From Dactylis glomerata (lineage: Eukaryota; Streptophyta; Magnoliopsida; Poales; Poaceae): 64,000 nt of DNA. Location of the stretch: positions 10,872,910-10,936,909 of the forward strand of contig QXEO01000553.1 in the NCBI GenBank assembly GCA_007115705.1, in the 5' to 3' direction. Numbering within the stretch: the stretch's first letter is position 1; each line of letters begins with the position of its first letter. This document shows positions 24,044-33,492 of the stretch, piece by piece. The position numbers were made by a program, and so were the translations under genes. The notes below the pieces were generated by a model. The model saw nothing but the letters and a program-made list of their open reading frames with translations, did no database searches and was not told the DNA's origin.

Positions 24044-24453
24044 TACTATATTGTTTTCCACTCGATACGCTCATAACCTTTGTTTCAAGCAAACCGGTGA
24101 GATTGACAACCTCATCGCAAGTTGGGAAAAAAGTACTTGGTTGTGTTGTGTGCAGGTTCCGCGTTGCTACTGGCCGAAGACGAGTCAACAAGTATCGTTA
24201 AACGGCGCCCTTGTTGGAGTGTTACTAAGCCAGTCCGCATCACCTTTAGTCGTCATTATCTCTCCTCTCCTGATCGATATTAAACCTTGGTTTATTAACT
24301 GAGGGAAAACTAGCTGCTATACTCATCATACCTTCCTCTTGGGGTTCCCAACGGGCTGGTTATTCACCACGCACAAGGACAGTCTGCTTCACATCAACTT
24401 GGCACCAGCAGCTAATTTTCTGGGCGCCATCAATAAGGGAGCAGCTAATTTTC

Positions 24454-24471
24454 TGGCGCCGTTGCCGGGGA
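24454..24471 (+). other. Primer-binding site, aspartate-tRNA type
   Basis: TGGCGCCGTTGCCGGGGA begins ten bases after the 5' LTR end. This sequence is typical of Athila-lineage elements of grasses. The matching site in the sister element (43339-43356) differs at three bases. Confidence 0.88.
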
Positions 24472-24638
24472 GGAAGAGAAGACTTCTGCGAGGGGAGTTT
24501 TTCGCACACACATCCTTTACTTTGTTTTATTGTTTTGCTTTACTTTATTTATTTTACCTGCATTGCTTTTTATCAAAAATCCAAAAAAATTAGAATCCTT
24601 GGTAGTTGTTTTTACTTGTTTACTTTCGTTTTGCTGAA

Positions 24639-26702
24639 ATGGCCAATCCTGAAAACACCAAGTTGTGTGACTTTACTAGCACAAACAATAGTGATTTTAT
24701 CTGCACTCCTATTGCACCACCTGCTACTGCTGCAAACTTTTATGAGATTAAGCCTGCTTTATTGAAGCTTGTTATGAAAGAGCAATTTTCTGGTGCTAGT
24801 ACTGAAGATGCTGCAGCTCATCTCAACAATTTTGTTGAGCTATGTGAGATGCAGAAATATAAGGATGTTGATTGTGATATTATTAAGCTCAAGTTGTTTC
24901 CTTTTTCTTTGAGAGGAAAAGCTAAAGATTGGTTGCTGTCTTTGACTAAGAATAGTATTGATTCATGGGCTAAGTGTAAGGATGCTTTTATTGGTAGATA
25001 CTATCCTCCTGCTAAGATTATATCTTTGCGTAGCAATATTATGAAGTTTACTCAGTTTGATAATGAACATGTTGCTCAAGCTTGGGAAAGAATGAAATCT
25101 ATGATAAAGAATTGCCCCACTCATGGACTGACTACTTGGATGACTATCCAAACTTTTTATGCAGGACTGAATTTTTCTTCAAGGAACCTACTTGATTCAG
25201 CTGCTGGAGGCACTTTTATGTCCCTTACCTTGGGCGCCGCATCAAAGCTACTTGACAACATGATGGTAAATTATTCTGAATGGCACACCGAGAGAGCTCC
25301 ACAAGGTAAGAAGGTAAATTCTGTTGAGGAAACCTCTTCCTTGAATGATAAGATTGATACCATTATGGCTATGCTTGCTAATGATAGGACTCATGTTGAT
25401 CCTAATAATGTTCCTTTGGCCTCTCTGGTTACTCAAGAAGAGCATGTTGATGTGAATTTCATTAGAAACAATAATTTTAACAACAATGCTTATAGGAACA
25501 ATTTTGCTAGTAACAATTATAGGCCATATCCTTCTACCAATGGTAATGGTTATGGTAACTCTTATGGTAATTCCTACAACAACACTAGGGCCGCACCCTC
25601 CGAGCTTGAGGTAATGCTCAAGGACTTCATCGGTAAGCAAACTGCTTTTAACAAGTTTGTTGAGGAAAAGTTAGGCAAAATTGATATTCTTGCTTCTAAA
25701 GTTGATAGCCTTGCTCATGATGTTGAACTTCTGAAATTAAAATTGTTTCCTAATGATGTGAAAGAGAGCAATGTTCTTGCTACCGCTAATGCTATCCAAG
25801 TTGGAATTGATGAAAATATTAGATTGTTAGCGGAATTGCATGCCAGGTGGGAAAGAGAAGATGAGATGGCTAGAGATATGAAGGTATATACCATTACTAC
25901 CTCTAATGATGTTGCTCCTACTGCTAGCAATCCTCTTACTTTGATAGGTGTAGAGAAAACTCCCACTCCTTGTGTTAAAAAGCCTAAAACTGCCAAAACT
26001 TTTTCTCAAAAGAGTGCTGAAATTTTTCGGAGTGTGGGAGATGATAGCTCTATTTCTTTTAATGATTTTGATGTTGATGGCTGCAATATATCTGAAGTAA
26101 TTTTGTTCTTGCAAAATCTTGCTTTGACTCCCAATGCTAGTTCTCTAAATATTGCTTTTACTAAGCATATTACCAATGCTCTCATAAAGATTAGGGATGA
26201 AAAGATGAAGCAAAAAGCCTATGTTCCCAAGAAGTTAGAAGATGGTTGGGAACCCATCATTGATATGCATGTTAATGGTTATGATTGCCATGCTTTATGT
26301 GATCTAGGTGCTAGTATTTCTATCATGCCTAGAAAGATTTATAACATGCTTGATTTACCACCGCTTGAAAAGTGTTATTTTGATGTTCCTATTGCTGATG
26401 CTGCTAAGAAGAAATCTTTGGGAAGAATTAATGATGTTCTTATTGTGGTTAACAATAACCTTGTTCCCGTTGATTTTCTTGTTATGGACGTTGAATGCCA
26501 TGCTTCATGTCCTATTATTTTGGGAAGACCTTTTCTTCGAACTGTAGGTGCCATCATTGATATGAGGGAAGGCACTATCAAATATCAATTCCCACTAAAG
26601 AAAGGTATGGAACACTTCCCTAGGAAAAGAAATAAATTGCTTTTTGACTCTATTCTTAGAGCAAATTATGAGCTTGATGCTTCATCACTTGATATTACTT
26701 GA
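24639..26702 (+). CDS. gag-pro: Gag-protease polyprotein of the Athila-like element (687 aa, intact)
   Basis: The first ATG of the frame, at 24639 (MANPENTK), is chosen as start; the frame then runs open to TGA. The N-terminal half is the retrotransposon gag domain, with LRGKAKDWL and the AWERMKSMIKNCP region at about residues 85-165. An Asn- and Tyr-rich linker (about 275-330) and a coiled-coil segment (about 340-400) follow. The C-terminal part is a retropepsin-like protease with LCDLGASISIMP (active DLGAS, about residue 550) and ILGRPFL near 630. The frame ends LDASSLDIT with no reverse transcriptase after it. The product should form particles and process itself. No zinc knuckle is obvious. 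It is the only intact long retrotransposon frame in the window. Confidence 0.93.
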   Translation: MANPENTKLCDFTSTNNSDFICTPIAPPATAANFYEIKPALLKLVMKEQFSGASTEDAAAHLNNFVELCEMQKYKDVDCDIIKLKLFPFSLRGKAKDWLLSLTKNSIDSWAKCKDAFIGRYYPPAKIISLRSNIMKFTQFDNEHVAQAWERMKSMIKNCPTHGLTTWMTIQTFYAGLNFSSRNLLDSAAGGTFMSLTLGAASKLLDNMMVNYSEWHTERAPQGKKVNSVEETSSLNDKIDTIMAMLANDRTHVDPNNVPLASLVTQEEHVDVNFIRNNNFNNNAYRNNFASNNYRPYPSTNGNGYGNSYGNSYNNTRAAPSELEVMLKDFIGKQTAFNKFVEEKLGKIDILASKVDSLAHDVELLKLKLFPNDVKESNVLATANAIQVGIDENIRLLAELHARWEREDEMARDMKVYTITTSNDVAPTASNPLTLIGVEKTPTPCVKKPKTAKTFSQKSAEIFRSVGDDSSISFNDFDVDGCNISEVILFLQNLALTPNASSLNIAFTKHITNALIKIRDEKMKQKAYVPKKLEDGWEPIIDMHVNGYDCHALCDLGASISIMPRKIYNMLDLPPLEKCYFDVPIADAAKKKSLGRINDVLIVVNNNLVPVDFLVMDVECHASCPIILGRPFLRTVGAIIDMREGTIKYQFPLKKGMEHFPRKRNKLLFDSILRANYELDASSLDIT

Positions 26703-28025
26703 TTCGCAATTTTCTGCGCCTAGCTCAAAGGCGTTAAAGAAAAGCACTCTTGGGAGATAACCCAATGTTTTCTTTTCAGTACTTTTTCTTTTATTTGAGT
26801 CTTGGAAGTCATTAATACTGTAATGACCGCTCCTTATCATGTTTATTTCGTTTTTGTGCCAAGAGAAGCCTCTAATTTGAGTGAGGTAAAGATTTGGGGA
26901 TGTTGCTGTCCTGAAACTGTTTTCGGTGCTGCACCGTAAAAATTCGTAAAAATTCTCTGTTTATCTTTTGGACCTGAGATTTCTTGTGCATATGCCCCAG
27001 GTTATATCCAAACTTTTGTTAGTTGAACACTTTTTGATTTGAGCAACAGAAAATCCCTCAAAAATTCGACCTTTGTCAGCTGTTCAGTTTTGACAGATTT
27101 CTGCCAATATTTGTGTTTGCCACTTTATCGCTTTCTTTTGAGTTCTTTTGATAACGGAACTTTTGGGGAGGTTGCTACAGTAGTATCTACTATATATGTG
27201 GTGGTTTTGAGTTGAAACCTGAAGCAAATAGAGGATTGATTATATGTTATGCTTACACTAATGTTGCTAATAGAATTGTGTTTAGTTTTGTATGAAGGAA
27301 GTTTTCAAGTGTAGGGATTGGAGAATGATGAGATGAGTTGAAGAATGGACAAAAGCTCAAGCTTGGGGATGCCCATGCATCACCCCAAGAAATATCCAAG
27401 AAGTACAAGCGTCAAAGCTTGGGGATGCCCCCGAGGCACCCCTTCTTCATCGGCAAAAATCAGGTCACCTTTCAAAACACTATATTTTTATTGCTTCATG
27501 CACTATGTGTTTTTCTTGGAGCGTCAGTTGTTTTAGTTTTCTTAGTTGATTTAGTTTGTTTGTTTGCTGCAATAAATGGTTGGACCCCAACAAATTTTCT
27601 TTCAAGGAGTTGTACTCGTTTTCATTTAACAAGAATGCTCTAGTTTTCACTCTTATCAAAAATCGAGTGTTCTTCTTTTTCTGCTACTGCTTTTGGTTTT
27701 CATTTTCGCCTTGATTTGCGTTCAGACATTGTCATATCTTTTCATCAAGGTGTATTTTTGCCTCTGATATTTATTGGTGTTCATCAAAAGAGGTGTTTAT
27801 AAAAATTTCAAATGGTGTTGGAAAAGAGAAAAAGCTTTGTGCAAAATAGTGGTACAAGAAGGAGCTTGTGTAGACTGCGGCTTAGGCTTTTTCATATCAT
27901 GCTTGATGTCTTTTTGATAGTATGCTTAGTGGTTTTGCTGTAGCATGACTTGTCTCAAATAACTGAGATTGCTTAATGAGCCTTTGAAAAAAATCATGCG
28001 TTGTTTTTATTGTATGGAAGCATTA
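26703..28025 (+). other. Noncoding 3' part of the Athila-like element, left of the nested insertion
   Basis: This sequence has no credible gene. It starts GATTCGCAATTTTCTGCGCC directly at the protease stop and is closely similar to 44111-45426 of the sister element. It includes repeated phrases such as CTTGGGGATGCCC (27361 and 27418), which resemble the purine tract before the 3' LTR. The nested element begins at 28026 after CATTA. Confidence 0.8.
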
Positions 28026-28292
28026 TGTGACGACCTCAAATTTGATACAAATTTGAAGTGCCCGTTATGCAATCCATCATAATCCCAGAACCATTGTTGT
28101 GATTCACATAACGTAATTGGTATCATAGTCATAGACATTAATAGTAAATAAAGGGGATTACATAGGTGGTCACACAGACCAAACCTTACATTACATCAAC
28201 ATGCAGCGGAATAACACTTTGGGTCCATATTGTCAAGCTTCAACCGCACAGGCAAAGCCGACAGTAGGAAACGAGCCTAATTCACAAAGTCG

Positions 28293-30718
28293 TCAATGAG
28301 TCCTTCCTTCTTGATCTTGCTCCTTCCAGTCTGGCCAAGTTAATAGCCAGGGACATAGCCATGAGTACATTGGATGCACTCGCAAACCATCTTATAAACA
28401 AAGTGATGAGAGAGATATGCATGGTTGGTATGGTGGACTAAGCACTAAGTTTATTTGCAAAAAGCTAGTTTGTTTCCCAAGAATATTCATTAGTAGAGAA
28501 GAAGATTTAATTCTCTAAGTTAAATCTCAAGAGGAACTTCAAGTGTTGGTCACCTTCAATATCAAGTCAAGTCATTCACCAAGTTCACCTTCAGTTGTTA
28601 ACATTCTTGACAAAAGTCAAGTACAGCTTGCCAACTGTCCATGACCGCGGACGCGGCTATTCGAATAGTTTGAAAACCTCTGCAGAGGGGTACACTTTAC
28701 CCACAAGATTCGATACATCTGCCGGGAGAAATCCACGGATCGTCATACACAAGTATGCGGGGTTCAGATAATCAAACAAACTCTTTCACTTGCTCACCCT
28801 AGTATAGGATCCTTCCCTAGAGCCCGGGGTACGGAATCCCCACTCCGGTGCCTCTAGTTCTGGCCATCCCGGGATGCCGGGTTAGTGGAATCCACCTGGT
28901 TCAGAAGTAACCGCGCACGGTGTCCTTCCATAAAGATTTGTTACAAGGCCTCCCATACTAAGGTAAACAAGCTACGGACTAAGCCCCTTCCCATATAGGG
29001 GTAATGTGGTTGTACGGTATGGTTGGCTCCCATGGTACATCACTCGTTGTCATTGAGAAATACATTTCATAGTTCTTAGTCAAGATTGATTTCCTTCATA
29101 AAGCCATTGTGTAGGAGCATTCTCCAATTCAAGTTTCAAGTTCAAGTCACCACTTTTCAAATGGAGTTCCCCTTATAGATGGCCTCAATATTATTAGCGA
29201 CTAAGCAACTACATTGAGTGATGATACTACTAAATATGATTGGATAAACTCAGCTTGATGCTCTTGTTAAGCAAGATATCACTATACTTCTATCATTCTA
29301 CTCTAGCAATTCAATCATGCAATTTACTTAAAACAAGTAGAATGCAATATTAAAACTAGGTAGTGGGAGTATGAATCAAAAGATGGCTTGCCTGGCTTGG
29401 CAAAGTCAAAATAGTCTTCATCTTCATCTTTGATTGATTGATCTCCATCTCCATTTCTTGGTGGACTTCGGGATCCATTTTCCTTACTCTCTTGGTCATC
29501 TAATCGTTGAAAAATAAATACATACAATCACCAAGCATTTCACAAACCACACACATTCAACAATCAAGGATACTAGGGTAAGGAAAGTTATCTAAGAATG
29601 CGATGGAGAGTGGATTCAACTTAATTGAGTTCATATAGATGGGATTATCACTTTCTTGACTTAAGTGAGGATTTAATTTACTTTGAATTGTGAAATATCT
29701 CTTGCAAGTCCTTATTGACCATAGTTCATATACTACTAGTATATATTCAAGATTATGGTTCAACTAAAGAGGCTTCATGGGATTTGGAGTCTTTTTCTTT
29801 TATTGAAGCCATTTCTAGTTTGCAAGTATTTAGTAATCAAGTTTGAATCTATAAGTGCAATCTATTAATCCTAGTTGAATTGGATCAAGGGTTATAGATC
29901 AATACTTAGAAATGTGTTTTATCCTAAATGGATTTAGAAGATTTTCCAATTATGAGATGAGTGTACCAACTTCTATGATCGGAATGCTTATTTACTCCAA
30001 ATAGTAAATAGCATTTGACTTAAAAGGTTCAAAAATGAGATCTAATGGTATAGGCAGGTGGGTATCACTAATTGTGAATTTCTGAAGTTGGATTTATATT
30101 TTTAGGAATTTTATTTGAATTGATATGGATTTTCTAAGTTGGAAAAGCTCCTGTTTTGCTATTTTTACTGCAACCACTATGTAATTATAATTGTGGTGAA
30201 ACCACTTTTAATGGATAGCTCATATTCTAAGGTTTCCAGAACATTTTCATTTGTTAAATTTGAGTCGGTAGAACTCCGGGAAAATTAAATATACGAAAGC
30301 ATCTGAAACTATTTCGAAAATTTTGAAAAATCAGAATAACCCCTTTTTTTAAACCTGGGCCGGATACACAGACTACGCTGGGCCAGCCCACTAGGCTGAA
30401 GGCTGGCGGGTGGCAACGGAAAAAAAATAGGGAACCGGCCTGACAGCGGGGCCCAGCTGTCAGGACCGAATTAAACGAAACGGTACGTGCTCGTTCTCGA
30501 CGCGGGATACTGGGAGGCTCACCGACGGCGAGGCGAAGGGCACGGCGGCGGGGCTCGATGTAGAGAGGACGGGAGGCGATGGCGATCTGCAGTCCGGCGG
30601 CGGAGGGAGTCCTCGTCCACCTTGTACTGGCGGCAGCTCGAGGGAGGCTCTGGAACGCCAGGAACACGTGGGCGTCCTGGAGCTCGGCCGGCTCCAGCGG
30701 GCTCAAACCTGCGAGCAA
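28293..30718 (-). other. Putative three-exon LTR-encoded gene, frame-consistent copy
   Basis: Reading the minus strand: block 1 is open from at least 30718 to 30523 and ends GTCG|GTGAGCCTCCC. Block 2 (29499-29392, 108 bases) follows ATTAG and ends CCAG|GCAAGCC; its peptide is acidic (KDEDEDYFDF). Block 3 (28390-28293, 98 bases) follows TTTATAAG, contains MYSWLCPWLLTWPDWKEQ and ends TGA. Every junction is in phase 1, so the frame stays open through all three blocks. No ATG is visible in block 1 after the TATA box, so the start is unresolved. The second LTR carries the same blocks at about 36186-35991, 34966-34859 and 33857-33760, with one silent GAT/GAC change at the block 2 border. Confidence 0.55.
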
Positions 30719-30787
30719 CTAGCGAGGAGATTATGTCTAGGAGGTTCCTGGTGATGGCGTGGTTCTTTTCAGGGAAGAGAGGTGGCC

Positions 30788-30796
30788 CTTTTATAG
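30788..30796 (-). promoter_or_regulatory. TATA box of the young element's 3' LTR
   Basis: On the minus strand the sequence is CCTATAAAAGGG, upstream of block 1 of the putative LTR gene. The second LTR has the same box near 36256-36264. Confidence 0.7.
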
Positions 30797-32414
30797 GCAG
30801 GAGAGGGAGCACCGGCGATGTCCAGTGGCGGCTAGTACACCGTGTGTGTCGGCCGTGGGAGGGGCAAGGCTTGGTTCTGGCGTGGGCGGCGGTTTACTGC
30901 ATGCTGTGGCTTGTTGCTGGCGCGATGGGAGGGGTCGAGATGGTCTGGTTCAGAGGGGGACATGGGAGGGGTCCGGTGTGATCTTCTTCTTCTCCTCCAT
31001 GTCTAATGGCCGGTGTTTGGGCAGGGGAGACAAGGGGTCGACAGAGGAGAGTCCAGGGCACTGCTTGGAGGTCAGAGACTCGGACTAGGGCTGCCAACCA
31101 CTGTTGCAAACAGTTGCTTTGATTTTGTTAGATTTCTGCCCACCAAGTGTTTGTTAAAATGCCCGAAAGAATTCAATTTTTGAATTTTTGAAATATGCCA
31201 CCGTGGGTTGTCAAGATATTGGATAAGGACTCCAAACATATTTTTGTTATGAAGAAATATGAGGTTTTGCAAAAATCTTATTTCAATTTTGAAGTATGGT
31301 TTCTGTTTCAGATTCAAACTTTGGACAGATTTTGAAAGAGGTTAGGGTTTGAGTTTTTGCTGGAAACTTCTTGGTTGAGTTAGTATGTGATATGGTCAAG
31401 CTCAACTAACTGATCACACCTTTGCTTGAGTTACAGATTTCTTATTCTAAAGGTCCAAAGTAGGGTAGTGGTTAACTTTTTCTAGATCATCTTTTCTTCT
31501 CTTTTTCTTTATTTCCCTTGCTTCTGGTTCTTTTGATCTTTGTGGTTCTTCTCTAATGCTTCTATTGGTTAAGTTTGAATTAACTAAACATTGCACAACA
31601 AATTAAAACACACATGAAATCATAAAAGACATATATTATCAAACTATGCATACATGCAATATGAAGTGCAAAGATTTACCTTGGTCAAAAGGTGTTAGTT
31701 TTCTTGGAGATGACATGGAGTTGGGAATGACCTCTTATTTGAATTCACACTTTGGTAGAAATTTGAATAGAGTTCCAAGTTGATTTTTGTTTCAAACTTT
31801 ATTGTATTTGATTCTTTGTAACTTGTTCTTAGTTGTGGTGGAGAGATGCATGATGGTATAGTTCAAATATTGCTTAATATAGGTTTGGCAATTGACCCAA
31901 ATGGGTTTAGCATGTAACCATGCATTAAATTTTATAGTTAGAAAACTATTTCAATTTAACAAAAATGTTTTACAGGTATAATTATTTGTTTTCCGAAACC
32001 TGGCTAAAGAAAACGTTTGGGAGTTTTTTTCAAAGTTTTAAAAATAAGTTTTCGAAAGGTTGATTCCAACATTTTTGGAAATGTCAACTTGAGAAATTAG
32101 AAATAGTAATTTTTGAAATGGGATATTTTTCTTCTCCTCTTTTTAAAACAAAGATAGGTTTCTTGAGAATAAAGGTTTTACCTCTATTCCAAATATTTCC
32201 TTTCTAAACGATTAAAACTTTGGACTCAAAGGGTTTGTTTTAAACCTTTCTCATACTCTTTTTATTTGAAGCATGGGAGCAAATGCTCAAATTCACAAGT
32301 TTTAAAAGACAAGAAATTAATCTTGTATTCAAAATAAAAGTTTTTGTTGTCTCCAAAATTTGGTATTTTAATAAATCCATTTATTTCTATTTTCCAAAAA
32401 CTTCGGTTGTTACA

Positions 32415-33492
32415 ATCTTCCCCCCTTAAAAAGAATCTCGTCCCGAGATTCACAAGTTAAGATTGAGATAGATTGGGAAATGAGATTAACAGATAAGAGA
32501 TGTAGTGTATATTGATTCCTATCGAGATAGAAAGATTGGGTACACTCAAAATGTGATAAGGTCAAATGGTCCAAAACACATATTCATCAATCACATAGCA
32601 TTTTCAACAACAATCACACTTTTCAAAAACAAAATGTTTTAGGTTTAAACCATAGAATTTCATTAATAAGGGGTCTTGCAGATTACATGTCTCATTCATT
32701 TTAGAAGGAGATAAACAAGACTACTAGAACACTTTTGAGAAAACAAGTTGTTGGGGTGGTTGCTACATGTTGCCGGAGGGCATATGAGCAACACATCCCA
32801 AAACAAATCAATCATTCAAACACACAAGGCACTAAGCGCACTTAATAATCGTGAGGTAAGGGCAGCTCAATGAAATCAACTGAGCATTTCCTATAAATCC
32901 TGTGGGTCAAAAGGTTTGCTGGGTCTTCATCATTTTTGATCACTCTTTCTTTGCTCTTGAAGTCTTTGTCTCATAGGGTTGACTCTTGTTGGAAGATTTC
33001 TAGATCAGGTGAAGAGACTCTCTTTCGATGGTAGCGGTCGTAGTTGACATCCAAGGTTGAAGTCTTGAAAAATATTGAGTCCCTAATCTTTTGATCCAAA
33101 AGTCCTTCGGTCTTAGGTTGGTATATCGTCCATAGTATATATTTGAAGTAGATGAGGAATAGAGTAAAACCAATCTTTGAAAAGACTTTGTAATTAAAGA
33201 GGTAAATAAATTCTTTGTCAAAATCTCTTGAGAGTATAAGTTGAGAGTGTAAGATATTTGAAGTGAATAAGATGGGAGTATAAGATTGGCTTTGGATACC
33301 AAAGCAATTAAGTTTCTTTTGTAGAAATAAGTGTTTGACAAAATATCACTTTCTTAGCTAACGACCATACTAACTAAGGTCTCCTAAGGTCATGATAGTC
33401 CTGATACCAAACTTGTGATATCAGAGATATCATTTTCTAACGACCATGCTAACTAGGGTTTCCTAGAGTCAGCCTAGGCTCTGATACCAACT
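32415..33492 (-). other. Internal region of the young element: no coding capacity, duplicated primer site
   Basis: The minus-strand purine tract (plus-strand 32415-32431, TCTTCCCCCCTTAAAAAG) adjoins the left LTR. The primer site is at 33477-33489. A second, diverged primer-site-like copy with flanking sequence lies at 33355-33414 beside the first at 33430-33490: both contain AACGACCAT(A/G)CTAACTA and end CTTGTGA. Reading frames are short and show no retroviral motif; the frame at 33000-33341 is judged to be chance. Confidence 0.75.

Larger units (their letters stand above)
22717..24443 (+). repeat. 5' LTR of the Athila-like element
   Basis: It starts TGATACGTCTCCAACG and ends AATAAGGGAGCA. 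It carries TATAAAG, a GC-rich leader, and three perfect or near-perfect 18-base units (CTGTTTACTTTACTCGCA) at 23990-24043. Its last 33 bases repeat the internal sequence that follows it (GCTAATTTTCTGG), so the LTR edge includes an old primer-site-like segment. Confidence 0.95.
28026..32414 (-). repeat. 3' LTR of the young nested element
   Basis: Its outer end reads TGTGACGACC in plus orientation and its inner end GGTTGTTACA. On the minus strand it has CCTATAAAAGGG (about 30787-30798), three exon-like blocks and the palindrome block (28640-28700). It is paired with 33493-37883. Confidence 0.95.

Noticed and set aside
23798..24302. Overlapping plus frames of 92, 164 and 82 codons in the Athila-like LTRs
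   Set aside because: The same trio appears in all four LTRs with frame-breaking differences, and includes the 18-base repeat translated in three ways, so it is not coding.
30487..30981. Plus-strand frame of 164 codons in the young LTR, repeated at 35955-36449
   Set aside because: It is antisense to the LTR promoter region and is repeated only because the LTR is repeated; Gly/Arg-rich by composition.
33000..33341. Minus-strand frame of 113 codons in the interior of the young element
   Set aside because: It is the only sizeable frame there, but has no retroviral motif, low-complexity Leu/Ser/Tyr content and no ATG context of note.
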